The translations under genes and the position numbers were made by a program. 64,000 nucleotides of DNA from Haliotis asinina (taxonomy: Eukaryota; Mollusca; Gastropoda; Lepetellida; Haliotidae). The stretch is from the NCBI RefSeq assembly GCF_037392515.1, contig NC_090281.1:51562753-51626752 (forward strand). Reading direction: 5' to 3'. Of the stretch, positions 52,897 through 64,000 are shown in pieces (within the stretch, counting starts at the first letter, position 1; each line of letters opens with the position of its first letter). The notes under the pieces are model-generated. The model was not told the DNA's origin, did no database searches, and saw only the letters and a list, made by a program, of their open reading frames with translations.

Positions 52897-54426
52897 TTTC
52901 CCGCTACGTTAAGAAGAGGCAAGATTCTCACGTGGTTCCACACTGTCAGACTTCGTCTGAAACAAGTCGTGATCTAATGTGTGATGTAGTTACACGTTCT
53001 GGTACACCATGTCCAGCGGCATGAGAAATAGCAGTTATTGTTTATAAGATACCGAAACTGAAATTTTCACCCCATCTCTTCTACATGCCCGCAAGGAATA
53101 TAGAGAGCTCCATGCAGAGTTTCAATGTGGTGAGTTTTAAGGTGTGTCTTCGATTAGAGCAACCTACCATGCTTACTAGTTTAGATTCGTGCTAACCAAG
53201 TACCGTTTACTGTTTAACAATATGGAGAATAACAGCGTATGAAACTCCTAAAGAAGCCAGGAATCCCACAGGGCTGATAACTAAAAATGTTGCCGGTCCT
53301 GATAACATGTAACTAGCCCTGTATTGAAAATAAAAATTATTGAGATATGGCTTGAAAATAAAGTAATTAATGAATTACTTATAGTGAGGTAAACGTAAGC
53401 ACGTGCAAAAGCAAATTCAATGAAATCATAAATTGGTGGTCACTATTGATTCGTTTGAAGTCACTGCCATCTGAATCAGAAAAGCCTAAAAGAACGACAT
53501 TATTCATTGGCTGAAGACATTCTCTAAACCAGTCACATTTAGTGTTTGATAAATGGGTAGAGTAATCTGTGGAAGTTCTGTATGAACTATACAGACATCA
53601 TTTAGGTGTCACAATTGTAAACTATTTTCGAAATATTTCCCGTAGTCAATGACATTGTCAAATATATACCCTTGGAAAATGTATTGGCACACAGGGCCTG
53701 CTATAAAAAAAATTAGATAAAATAAATACGCCCGCCATGAAACTAGCAAGCAGAGGGCCGCCATGCAGATGCTATTTTATACACTGAGAATAATATGTTG
53801 CATGAAAAAGAAAAACAGCTACCATAGAAGGGGTTATGTTAGTCTGTCTCACAGTCCCTGAACCACATTTTTCCCAACTGCCAAGCCCTCTTTCTAATGC
53901 TAAAGCCCTAATTAAATGAAGCCACTGGGGCGTCTTTTTCGAGTTAAATGGGTTTATTTGTTACCATCAAAATTACTCAGTCACTAAACGTTAGTCTATG
54001 TTTATGTTTATATCAGTTCATGTGGCACCATGTTGTATAGTACGTAGTGTTGCTCTTGTGGGTTTATGAATTCACTGAAAGACTTAATGAACATTTCCAC
54101 TGAATGGTTTAAGGAAAATTTTCATTTTTGCTGCAGTGCTTTTGCGGGTGGTTTTTGTTTTCTTTTTGCTTCCTTTTTAAGCGCAGTTCAGTTTGGGTCG
54201 GGGTACGTTAAACATTCTAATATTCCGATAATATTAGAACCATATTGGTCGCGGCTGGTCTATATTTTCGCAGATTAGGGAGTTTTAGAATCCGGGAATA
54301 TTATGGACTTGGTCCTTTTATATTTGTAACATTACTGTCAGGGCTCTGTGGAGGTTCAGGGGCAGGACATATTGTGTATATCCCATGGAGGCACTTAAGC
54401 AGACACTGAACATTGCATTATACATA
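52897..54426. other. Head-to-head intergenic region, DDX43 side
   Basis: Must hold the promoter of the DDX43-like gene. No TATA box was obvious near 52920-53000 on the minus strand. AT-rich and without recognisable repeats. The small frame at 54066-54278 has no domain. Confidence 0.4.
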
Positions 54427-54886
54427 CCGTATTTCCTCTAATAAGCGCTGCCCGCGATTATTATTTCAACGGACCTCCTGATCCGGCACTTAATTGAGGT
54501 CTGGCGCTTATTAAAATAGCGGTACCCTGTATTTTTTAAAGCGGTGATGAGTACAATGCCTTCAAGCGACCGACAAATCACGTAACGGAGCCGAGAAATC
54601 TCCGAAGATGGCCGAGCAATATTACTGACATTGCTTCCGATTGGGGGGACGTGTTTCTGCTTTTACCGCTAAATTACAGATATGGCTGCAATTATTCCGC
54701 GAGTGGACTGCGTTTGTTTCCATTTGAGATGCAATTCCTTCAAATTTGTTGTAATACCTTCAATTACTTTGGGGGCCTGATTCTGTCCATTTGTCCTTCA
54801 TGCCCATCACTTGTCTCACACAGTCAGTCGCAGTCAGTCAGTCAAACAATCAATCGACCAAGAGTCAACCATTATCCTTCTCTGTA

Positions 54887-55048
54887 AGTGAGTGACTTTG
54901 GTTTTACGCTGCTTTTAGCAATATGCCAGCGGTATCACGGCGGGGGACACCAGAAAATGGGCCTCACACGTACCCATGTGGGGAATCGAACCCGGGTCTT
55001 TGGCGTGACGAGCGAACGCTTTAACCACTAGGCTACCCCACCGCCCCT
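54887..55048 (-). repeat. SINE family 2 (tRNA-derived), full length, best copy
   Basis: On the minus strand: GGGTAGCCTAGTGGTTAAAG with box A TAGCCTAGTGG, box B GGTTCGATTCCCC, then CCATTTTCTGGTGTCCCCCG and the tail GTAAAACCAAAGTCACTCAC. Box B matches the GGTTCGANTCC consensus exactly, so Pol III origin is likely. It sits inside the DNA transposon 54427-55374. Confidence 0.9.
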
Positions 55049-55177
55049 ATCCTTCTCTGTGAATAATATAAGCTAGACATAGAAAACTAGGGGTCACCCT
55101 ATAAATACTTTTTTTCAAAATTGAAGTATTTAACAGCGATTGTTGACTCTGTAACTGGAGAATATTGATTGACAGCG

Positions 55178-55231
55178 TGCCACAGGCGCTCGACTTTCAA
55201 GTATGTATCAGAGTCGAGCGCCTATGCCACA
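55178..55231. repeat. Short hairpin with GGCGCTCGACT arms
   Basis: GCCACAGGCGCTCGACT and AGTCGAGCGCCTATGCCAC pair around a 16-nt loop inside the DNA transposon. Function unknown. Confidence 0.6.
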
Positions 55232-55839
55232 GGAAGTTGTGATTCAAGGGACCATTCCTTAAAACATTTAATTTTAGACCAAGGGAGAAAACATTTCCGA
55301 AAAAATGCAAAGGTCCATACCCGACGCTTATTAGAGTACCGGCGCATTCTAGAGGAAATACAATATGTACGGCTATACTTAAATACGGATGTTCCGAACT
55401 CAAAAGGCACCACGAATTCTATTTCGTTATAACCGAAATTCTCTGGGATTGTTAGACATCTTTTTTTTCAAATGGTCTTCACGCCTTGTGAATAAAAATA
55501 AATTTAAAAAGTTTTGATGAAGTACGTTTATGCTTCACACACTCGAGTATGGTACATTATGAATGCGTAATCGATACTGTTTCGTTGACATGTGCGTGTT
55601 GAACGTCAGTGTCTAAAGTTAAATTGGTGTGTCTGCAATCAGAACTTTCCATTAATGATATCCTAATTAAAGTGGCAACTTTCATGGATCGATTATGCAG
55701 TCCAGCTGAAATACTACAACCTAACATGTATACTGTTTGCTAAAGTTGTTTAGCGAAAGTGTTTTACGTGTTTTTGTAAAGAAGCTAGACGCGAATTCTT
55801 ATATTTGTGTGCTTTCTGAAGGGGCGCAACCATATTACA

Positions 55840-55897
55840 GTCTGCAATGCTCCAATCGAATAGAGCATGTTACACAAAGGTGAAGGTTATCAAAGAT
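55840..55897 (+). promoter_or_regulatory. MRGBP proximal promoter signals
   Basis: A CCAAT box at 55852-55856 lies 40 bp upstream of the start codon, and the start itself lies in AAGATGGCTGAC, close to the YY1 element found around start codons of TATA-less housekeeping genes. An in-frame TGA 15 nt upstream fixes the start. Confidence 0.45.
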
Positions 55898-58800
55898 GGC
55901 TGACTCTGAAAGCACGAACTGGAATGTGGACATGGAAGTGAATCTATTTCACGCAATGAGACGACATAAACCAGCTGGTACGTATTTGTGACAAGATGAA
56001 AGAGTGTGTGTGTTTCCTTCGACACAACTGAATGCCTACAATTTCTCTGAAGGTTTTTCATTTGCGATTCTTTGTTTTCATCGTTAGGATAGTCCCGGGA
56101 AATCATCTCCCATTATCCAGACTTATACCGTGTTACACCGGACCCAATGTTTTCCCACAGACTTCTATAGGCTTCTACAGTAACCCTATATATTTTAGAA
56201 AACACATATGCAGACCTTCAACAGCCATCCATGTACATATGGGTACAGTCTGCCTTGAAACTACAATAAAACACAAATTCTGTCCAACCTGTCCGGCGAA
56301 TTTTCCAACAGAGGAAGCGGAAGACATTGGTAAGAGCTTCGCCCGGACCCTATCCCCCGCCCAAACAAAATAAAAAACCCAAGATTACAAACTGACATGA
56401 ATAACTCTCGGTAAATATACTTTCAATAAACTAGAACAGGTATTTATAAAAAACAGCAATCAATGAACTGATGTCAGTGTTGGAATATGACACATGGGAA
56501 GGAGCAAATGTACTATGGAAAAGGAGGGGGTAAGAAGGTAAGAAATCCTCCTGCTCAAAAATCAAAGTTGAAAAAAAACGCGATGAAAAAGAAGCCTTTT
56601 ATATTTGAGAATATTTGAGTTCAAACGATTCACTAAATTTCCCTCAGCACTGGGGAAAAAGTGGTTTCAACAGCTGTGCTGCGCTCCCATAATGCATGCA
56701 CAGTGAATAGGTTCGCGGAGCTTGAAACAGCCTGCCCGAAGTATGAGGTCATAAGCAGTAGTATAATCTTGGTTGTGTACACAAACAAGTAAATAATCTA
56801 CTCGTTACATAAAAAAACTTGTTGATTGTGGTTATCAGCCTCAGTCACAGAGAAAACTTAATCTCTGGTTTACTGACACCTATATGTCTGCCTGCCTGTC
56901 TGTTAAAGACACTATGCAATACACAGCTTCAGTCATTGACCACATGCAATTTGAACTTATCACCTATCAGGCTATATGCCATAAACAGAATAAATTGATT
57001 TACGACTCGTGCACCCGAGTCCTGTCTCTTCCGCATTATGAATTTAGGCAGATGTGATACTTGTACATGTGACATGTTTTTATTTCTGTGGGTTGCAAAC
57101 AAACTACATTCATTTTTCTCGGATGACTGGATCTGACAGAAACTGGTGCAAACTCTTGTCAGTTTTAAGTCCTGCTTTGTACTAGGACGAATGACAGTTT
57201 CCATTCACGCGGTAGTTCACCATCTCTTTTTGACTGGATCGAACGCAAATTCAGTGAATATGTATTTACAAAACCAAACATCTCTATATACTATCTTTAT
57301 GGATAACAACTTCTTCAAGTGTATATGAGTTTGTTTGACAACAGCATGTGAATCCATACTGGAACGACGCATCAAATACAATAAAAGACGTTATCCATAT
57401 GTTATCCATAAAAGAATCTTACTTTCTTGCAGGGATAACCTACAACTAATCTCTATGTAGGTTCCCTGTTTTGTTGTAACTCGCCATAAATGCCCATCAA
57501 ACAGATCATCTTTCTGTACACACAATGAGCTCTCAGCGTATCAGCAAAGGAACCTTCCGAAGCCGTCGTTACACTTAAGTGCACAGCCACCCACTACTGC
57601 TGAGTACGGTCTCCCGGGGGCTTTGTTTCGAGGGCAGTAAGCCCAAGTACAAAATATTGCACTTTTGAATCGCGATTGTACACTTATAATTGTTTGTTTA
57701 TTTGTTTTTTTACAAGCAGCAGTGTATATTATATGTCATGAATAAGTGATAATTGTGTTTTAATTAGGTTTGATTTTTTTGTTGCATGTGACCCTCAAAG
57801 TTGTCAAAGTAAAATGACTGTCATAAGTGAACATTACAGTGCAGTATTGTGATCAGCCAAGGTCTGTAACAGCTTTGTGAAAAAGTACCAAGTTCAAACG
57901 ATATGTATTATTTGTTGTTTTTGACATGTTAAATAATTTAGGAATAATGGAGCGCCAAAATTTTCATGATAGTCCGATATAAAGTAACATGTTGAAGGAT
58001 GAAATGAAACAGTTTGTGTTTTTCTCATATATTTACAATCTTTTGATGATACCAGATACACGAACAAACAATGTGTAAAACAATTAGGAGACAAAAATCA
58101 TGTGTTGAGTATTTGAAGCAGGGGAATACATTTGGAACCAATGTTATTTGTACATATTAATATGCAGTGAAAAGTCTTGCAATTACCAGGAATTGAATAC
58201 AATTCAATCATGTTTTTCAACCAGTCAGATTAAAGAACACAGTGTCTTTTGGTTTACAATTATGTATAGATAGTTATTACCCTTATGATAAATTTGTGAA
58301 ATTCTGATTACCAAATGGCTGATTGCTTCGAAATTTTAGAGTTGACGTTAACAATTTTGAATATATTAACAGAGTAATAAAATTGTTGCCATAAATTCTT
58401 ATTTGTTTGTTTCAAAAAATGTAAGCAAAACTACAATGTTCTCGTATTTCACTTGGATCCATGAAGGCAGGGGGTAGAATAGGTCTTCAGCAACCCATGC
58501 TTGCTGTAAAAGGCAACTCAACTTGTAAGTGGCGACTAATGAGATTGGGTAGTCAGACTCACTGACTTGGTTGGCGCATGTCACTGGTTCCCAAGCGGTT
58601 CGTTGATCACTGGATTGTCTGGTCCAGACTCGATTATTTACAGACCACCGCCATACAGCTGGAATGTTGCTGAGTGTTGCATAAAACTAAACTCACTCAC
58701 TCACTGTATTTCACTTGTCGTTTAACAAAACCTCAAATTTGATCATTTTCATCATAAACTAAGCCATCCCGAGTTATCTCCCTTTATGACCGTTCAGGAA

Positions 58801-61553
58801 ATATCATGACGAAACATTTTGCGTCTCATTCTGCTGAATGCCGAATGTTGTGTAAGGATAAGCGAAAGGAAAAGACCTTACTTAAGAATAACAGATTAAC
58901 ACGGTGTTTAGAAAGACCCTTGTAAAGTCCGTATTTCCAGAGGAGCAGCCGAAGGAAATACAGACTTTACAAGGGTCCTACAGTCCCATACATCCTTTCA
59001 AAACACTGTGTTACTAATAATGAACTTTCTTCTGTCTTTATTACAGGTGTAAATAGGTATTTCCAAATGATGTTCATCCACGATAAGCTGAACAATGCCA
59101 GCAGTCGGAAGATCTCCTCCAAGCACATATGGAAACACCTTACTGAGATGTATGATTTACAGGCATTGGTCAGTACTGCATTACTTACACTTTCAAGAAA
59201 AATAGTGCTTGATTCATGGAATGCTATTTAATCCTATTTCAGTAGTTTTGCTTGAATTGTAAGTTTCATATTTACATGTTCTTTAGAAATGTTTGGGTAA
59301 AATAATGATTTTACATAACCTCAAACTTTGACATGTGCTGACAGTGACTAACCTTTGAAACTTAATGACCCTAGCTGTTAAAACTAAACTAAAGTAAATT
59401 TTGCAATGTTTGACTGTTGGCTGATATTCTGTGGCAAGAATTCCCAGTGGCTATGGAAAGTCTCTTATTGTAAACCCAAGATGCATGGAATGTTAGTTAT
59501 GGGTGCCCACGTTGCCACAAACATCGTTAATGTATTTATGATACCACCTTTTCACTTTCCCTGATTTGTTTTTTTGCAGAATGAATCAGAGATCATTCCC
59601 TTCCCAAACAAGGAGGTAGAGTTCCTGCTACCTGAAGTCGACTACCATTCTCTGATGGATAAGCCCTACCCTAGGATTGAACAGGCATCCATCAATGCTG
59701 AGGGAGAAAAAACTGAAGGTACACTGCCATCTCATTTGTCTTTAGAATGTAGCAATTCAATGAGTAGTATACTGTGTGGCCTCTGGGAGTGTAGGGGTAG
59801 CCTAGTGGTTAAGGTGTTCACTCATCACACTGATGGCCTGGGATCTATTCCCCACATGGGTACAACCTTTGAAGCCCATTTCTGGTGTCCTCATTGTGAT
59901 TTTACTGGAATGTTATTAAAGGCGACATAAAACTCGACTCACTCACTTACTCACAGTGACCTCTCTAGATACAAGTATCACATTGTTGCATCCCCATTGT
60001 TGCCGACTTCATTAGTGTCTTTGATACAACTCATGCTAACATTGTGCAGTGACAGGGTAACTGTCTACAGAGTTATTTCCCCTTGTGATATGTAAACATT
60101 TTGAACATCTAACATATGATGGACAGACACAAGACTTACAACTGAGCAGCTAAATGCCCCAAACTATGACCACCATACAAACAGTCCCAATTGTTCATAA
60201 CAATCAAAAGTCACCAACTGTCATTCCACTTTATGCATGCACCAAGGTTTGAAATATCCTCCATAATCTCCAGGGTATAAATTCCCATAAATCTCCACAA
60301 CTACCCTGGATGCATCTGTGGCTCAATATTTTTATTACCTCCCTTCGATGGCTCTGCATTCTCACTGTAACCGAACAGCCAAGTCACTGTTACAACCAAG
60401 TTTGCCAGTTACCACAAAATGACAGATATGAAACTTTAAAAAATTCTACCTCTGCATCTATTATTTAATCGGTGAGATAATTTAACAAGTGAAAGTGAGT
60501 TGTGATTGGTACGCTCAACTTCCCAGGGCAGACACCTGATTGGATAAAATGCCAGCCAAGGGAGAGAATAAAATCATTGGGTCATAGATGCATCAAGGGT
60601 ATAGTGAACATTTCTATCGTCACATATGCTCTGAAAATTATTGAGGATGGATTTGAAATAGATAAGGCAGATTCAGTGGTCACAGTCAGTTCTTGTTTGC
60701 AGTAAGGAAGTGTCCACTTATCCAAAGTCTATTGTTTTAACTTAAACAAATATAGCAAAGATGCACTGTAGCAACTTCATTAGAACACTGTCTTTTTAAT
60801 ATAATTTACACGGTAGACTGAGTTGCTTTGTTGTAGAAACAAATTCTAAATACAAACAGCTGAAGTAAAATTAAGTTTAACTGTTCTGTTTATGGGTGTG
60901 CAAAAAATTTTACACAGGAGGGGATTATTCAGATTAGAAAGCTTTATTTCACAAAATTCAGCTGGGGTAATAGATAGGATTCTGACTTAAAGTCATTTGC
61001 TGAATACCATTTGAGTTATCTCCCTTTACCTTAGCATTAGCTTCATCTTTAATCCTGTTTTTGTGCATAAGCATGGAAAATGTAGCACAGTGTTGACATG
61101 TTTTGTTACATTCTAGGTAAAGGATCAAAGTCTGATGGGAAAGGAAGCAGCTCCTCGAATGATAAAAATAAATATGACAAATCCACAAACAGAGGTGAAA
61201 CAAAAGGCTCCTCAACCCCACATTCTAAAGAGAGTAAAAGTGATAGTAAAGGCACATCAACTCCTCATGGGAAAGATGGCAAAGGTGACAATAAATCAGG
61301 AAAAGATTCTAAAAGTGACTCTAAAGGTTCCTCAACACCTCATGGTAAAGAAGGCAAGGGGGAGGGAAAAGCCTCCTCCACCCCCCATAGTACAAAGGGA
61401 AGTAAGTCTGGGGTGTCTGGGTCAGGCGGCACATCTGCATCCAGCACTCCCGAATCGACACCCAAGAGGAAACGGACACGACAAGCTAATTCTACTAACG
61501 CAAGTCCAGCCACGCCATCAGATTCACAGCCCACCAAGAGAGGCAGAAGGTGA
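55896..61553 (+). CDS. MRGBP: MRG/MORF4L-binding protein (Eaf7 family)
   Basis: Nuclear subunit of the TIP60/NuA4 histone acetyltransferase complex that binds MRG15/MRGX. Four exons: 55896-55977, 59047-59168, 59580-59718 and 61117-61553, totalling 780 nt (259 aa plus TGA). Residues about 10-100 form the conserved Eaf7 domain: MEVNLFHAMRRHKPAGVNRY, MMFIHDKLNN, SRKISSKHIWKHLTEMYDLQ and ESEIIPFPN align with human MRGBP. The C-terminal ~145 residues are Lys/Ser/Gly-rich with repeated SSTPHxK units and end in TPKRKRTRQ and PTKRGRR, likely nuclear localisation signals. It is longer than human MRGBP (204 aa as I recall it) because of this tail. The 3' UTR contains a SINE. Confidence 0.92.
55978..58460. 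other. MRGBP intron 1, left part
   Basis: About 2.5 kb of AT-rich DNA without recognisable repeat, apart from short low-complexity runs. Open frames such as 56032-56373 lack conserved domains. Confidence 0.4.
58461..58704 (+). repeat. SINE family 1, near full length
   Basis: CATGAAGGCAGGGGGTAGAA head to AAAACTAAACTCACTCACTC tail. Lies in MRGBP intron 1 in the sense direction. Confidence 0.9.
58895..59015. repeat. Hairpin (foldback) element just upstream of MRGBP exon 2
   Basis: Inner arms ACCCTTGTAAAGTCCGTATT / AATACAGACTTTACAAGGGT and outer arms TTAACACGGTGTTTAGAAAG / CTTTCAAAACACTGTGTTAC pair around a small AGAGGAGCAGCCGAAG loop. It ends about 30 bp before the exon 2 acceptor AG at 59045-59046. 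Confidence 0.8.
59169..59579. other. MRGBP intron 2
   Basis: AT-rich with a GTCAGT donor and a TTTTTTTGCAG acceptor. Nothing else recognised. Confidence 0.5.
59788..59958 (+). repeat. SINE family 2 (tRNA-derived), full length
   Basis: GGGTAGCCTAGTGGTTAAGG (box A region), a decayed box B (GGGATCTATTCCCC), AAGCCCATTTCTGGTGTCC and the tail ACATAAAACTCGACTCACTC. It lies in MRGBP intron 3 in sense orientation, about 70 bp after exon 3. Confidence 0.9.
59959..61116. other. MRGBP intron 3, remainder
   Basis: AT-rich and featureless apart from short open frames. The acceptor before exon 4 is TTACATTCTAG. Confidence 0.4.
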
Positions 61554-61769
61554 TATCTGGAAGCTCATGTTGGAGACAATGATTGTAAATATTCAAATAA
61601 CACTCAGAGGGCATCTGAAGCAACAGGACCCAAAACATCAGAACACAGTTCCCTTTGTGGGTTTGATGGGTAGAAAGGGTCCTCTTGATCTCCTTATCAA
61701 GTTTGTATGTCCATAGTGAAGAAGGGGTCTTATGACTGACACACTTCTGGGTATTCTTTGTTTGAAACT

Positions 61770-62036
61770 GACCTGTGAAGGTCTCGGGGTAGAATAGGCC
61801 TTCAGCAACCCATGCTTGCCGTAAAAAGGCTACTATGCTTGTCGTAAGAGGCGACTGACAAGATCGGGTGGTCAGGCTCACTGACTTGGATGACACATGT
61901 CATCGGTTCCCAGTTGTGCAGATTGATGCTCATGTTATTGATCACTGGATTGTCTGGTCCAGACTCGATTATTTACAGACCACCGCCATATAGCTGGGAT
62001 ATTGCTGAGTGTGGTGTAAAACTAAACTCACTCACT
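61770..62036 (+). repeat. SINE family 1, full length
   Basis: GACCTGTGAAGGTCTCGGGG head through GTAAAACTAAACTCACTCAC tail, within the likely MRGBP 3' UTR. Confidence 0.92.
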
Positions 62037-62467
62037 TTTTTTATACTGGACCAAGGTACCATATGTTGCTTCATTACAAGGGAATATTGATCCCAAGATA
62101 CGCACCTCACCTCACTTTGTGAAAGATGAACCATGCTTACATTATTCCATGTTGTTAATTGTTTCATTGTATTACTTGACTGTTTTGTACCAATATCAGG
62201 GTTTTGGTCACTTAGTCCACTTTGGTGGTATAGTGGATAAAGCTTCTACTTGGAGTGTGAAAGGTCACTGTATTGTCTTTACTGGACTTAATCGTTAAAT
62301 TTCCACCATTGAACACCTCCAGAGAAAATATGCTGGCAAACAAAAAAAAGGATGATGCATTACATGGGTATAGCAGTCTTGTCAGTCATGTATCTTTCAG
62401 ATAACCTTAAGTCTCAATATGCTTAAAACTTTCATGTATGATCGAAATGTTTGAACAACTGGTATGG

Positions 62468-62473
62468 AATAAA
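62468..62473 (+). terminator. Candidate MRGBP polyadenylation signal
   Basis: AATAAA, followed within 30 bp by T/G-rich sequence (TATTTTGTCATTTGG), as expected downstream of a cleavage site. Confidence 0.45.
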
Positions 62474-63038
62474 GATATATTTTGTCATTTGGAATGATTG
62501 TCTGTGTTGTACATAGCACTCTTAATTATGACCATGGGCTGAAAACACTCAGAGACAAATACAGATATGGGAACAAATCCCCATGGTCAGAAATATTAAG
62601 GTGATGACTATTTGTATCCTCAGTCTGATGGAACTGGTAATTGTTTAGAGCTTCAAGGACACGAAGAAGTAATGAGATACATTCATGAGAATGACGCTAG
62701 CATGCCACTCATGACAGGAGACCAAATGACCAGCCATAGAGGAGGGGTAGTGTAGCAAAAATACAGGTACAATCACTATTTACCTTGATGGGGATGAGGC
62801 AACAGTAGCATAGATTAGACACCAGATGGGTGAAAAGGGACCAGTTAGTTTTCCAAATGTCAACCAAAGACTGGCATGTACTGCATTACCGTTTCTGTTC
62901 CTGTAGTAGGTGATGTTCCTTCTCTTCCAATTCATGGTTTATTAGAGAGAGATGTTTAGAAACTGGCAGCCATGGAAGGTCAACATGACTCATTTATCCA
63001 GTTAAACATATCAGAAATAATTTTTTCATTTGGTGATA

Positions 63039-63296
63039 GACCCGTGAAGATCTGGGGTTAAACAGATCTTCAGTAACCCATGCTTGCCACAAAAGGCGAG
63101 TATGTTTGTCTTAAGAAGTGACTAACGTGATCGGGTGGTCAGGCTCGCTGACATGGTTGACACGTCTTCGGTTCCCAATTGCACAGGTCGATGCTCATGC
63201 TGTTTATCACTGGCTTTTCTGGTCCAGACTCGATTATTTGCAGACATAGAGCTGGAACATTGCCGAGTTCGGTGCAAAACTAAACTAACTCACTAA
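63039..63296 (+). repeat. SINE family 1, full length
   Basis: GACCCGTGAAGATCTGGGGT head to GTGCAAAACTAAACTAACTC tail. Confidence 0.92.
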
Positions 63297-63511
63297 TTTG
63301 GTGATATGAATTCTGTTGCAGATTTCTTATTGGACAGATATTGATAAAACGGATTAAATACAATTGTAGTCAGGGTTAGACTTCTCAGAATATAAACTGT
63401 GGGCTAGAGAATGTGAACACCCTTATTCGATAAATTCAAAGCAAAGCATTAAATCATTATGGAACATTGTGATTTGGACTGTGAAAAAAACACTCGCTGC
63501 CAATTTCGTAC

Positions 63512-63767
63512 CACCCGTGAAGGTCCCGGGGTAGAACAGGCCTTCAGCAACCCATGCTTGCCGTAAAAAGGCTACTATGCTTGTCGTAAGAGGCGACTAA
63601 CAAGATCGGGTGGTCAGGCTCGCTGACATGTCATCGGTTCCGAATTGCGCAGATCGATGCTTATGTTGTTGATCACTGGATTGTCTGGTCCAGACTCGAT
63701 TATTTACAGACCGCCGCCATAGAGCTGGAATATTGCTTAGTGCGGCGTAAAACTAAACTCACTCACA
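63512..63767 (+). repeat. SINE family 1, full length, close to consensus
   Basis: ACCCGTGAAGGTCCCGGGGT head to GCGTAAAACTAAACTCACTC tail. The flanks CAATTTCGTACCA (63501-63513) and CAATTTCGTACCA (63768-63780) are a 13-bp direct repeat, i.e. an intact target-site duplication, so this copy is young and its ends are certain. Confidence 0.95.
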
Positions 63768-64000
63768 CAATTTCGTACCAGCCAGGGACTTATAGTCTTT
63801 GCCCAGTGCAACCTACGGCGACTATGTTCCTGGGTCACCACGATGTTCGTCGTTACCATGCAGAGGACGTCGAGCTCTGATACCTGCTGTGCGTGGACGT
63901 CGTAGCACAGTACTTAGACTGATGATATGTCCTAGAGCCGTTGCCGCCGTTTCCGTTGCTGATGGTGTGATATGGTGATCTTTTAAAGATGGGGCATTGG

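Larger units (their letters stand above)
54427..55374. mobile_element. Non-autonomous DNA transposon with TIRs
   Basis: The left end CATACCGTATTTCCTCTAAT followed by AAGCGC and the complement of the right end CATATTGTATTTCCTCTAGA are inverted copies. A second inner pair uses CTAATAAGCG / CGCTTATTAG. A TA on both sides could be the target duplication. No transposase frame. A SINE family 2 copy lies inside it. Confidence 0.6.
61554..62473 (+). other. MRGBP 3' UTR with embedded SINE
   Basis: The first AATAAA seen after the stop is at 62468-62473 (GGAATAAAGATAT), giving a UTR of about 0.92 kb. This includes the SINE at 61770-62036 in sense orientation. The real cleavage site needs RNA data. Confidence 0.45.
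62474..64000. other. Intergenic DNA right of MRGBP
   Basis: Two full-length SINEs (63039-63296 and 63512-63767). The last 230 bp are somewhat more GC-rich, but no exon could be supported on either strand. Confidence 0.45.

Noticed and set aside
56281-56373. Possible extra MRGBP exon ending near a GTAAGAGC donor
   Set aside because: The encoded segment is absent from known MRGBP proteins, and the phases of exons 1 and 2 already join directly.
62219-62290. tRNA-like phrase GGTGGTATAGTGGATAAAGC
   Set aside because: A box A-like start without a convincing box B or cloverleaf. At most a decayed SINE head.

Overview
The window reads as nuclear DNA of a marine gastropod, most likely an abalone (Haliotis). 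The genes are intron-rich with GT/AG junctions, the background is AT-rich, and a short repeat ending in a (CACT)n tail, which I recall from Haliotis sequences, recurs more than twenty times. There are no prokaryotic features, rRNA genes or canonical tRNA genes. Three protein-coding genes can be reconstructed exon by exon, with phases that close.

Gene A (+ strand, exons 302-16357, 5' end outside the window) encodes a probable secreted beta-propeller-like protein of unknown identity. Its first visible intron (455-11488) is almost filled by a 10.5-kb inverted repeat (871-11368). The arms are about 3.8 and 3.1 kb around a 3.6-kb loop, and a 13-bp direct repeat flanks the whole structure. From 16358 to 21744 lies intergenic DNA full of SINE pieces, a tandem-repeat mobile element and a hairpin element.

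Gene B (- strand, 52896-21745) is a 25-exon DEAD-box RNA helicase of the DDX43 (HAGE) type. The summed coding length is 2376 nt, or 791 residues. It has a glycine/arginine-rich head, two KH domains made by duplication of a block of exons, a complete two-lobe helicase core and an RGG-rich tail. Its introns hold two fossil DIRS-type tyrosine-recombinase retroelements (28440-31110 and 39457-45348), a 1-kb minisatellite beside exon 11, a small tandem duplication of the exon 20 donor junction, and many SINEs. The second DIRS sits inside a tandem-repeat element, which itself sits inside a terminal-inverted-repeat element.

Gene C (+ strand, 55896-61553) is MRGBP, the MRG-binding Eaf7-type subunit of the TIP60/NuA4 histone acetyltransferase complex. 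It has 4 exons and 259 residues. Genes B and C lie head to head across about 3 kb that contains a DNA-transposon-like element. From 61554 to the end there are the MRGBP 3' UTR and three full-length SINEs, but no further gene.

The three genes have no evident functional link. The notable content is structural: the giant intronic inverted repeat, short hairpin elements whose apex resembles a hammerhead ribozyme core, the KH exon duplication, and two SINE families that share a 3' tail and mostly lie in the sense direction of the genes around them.
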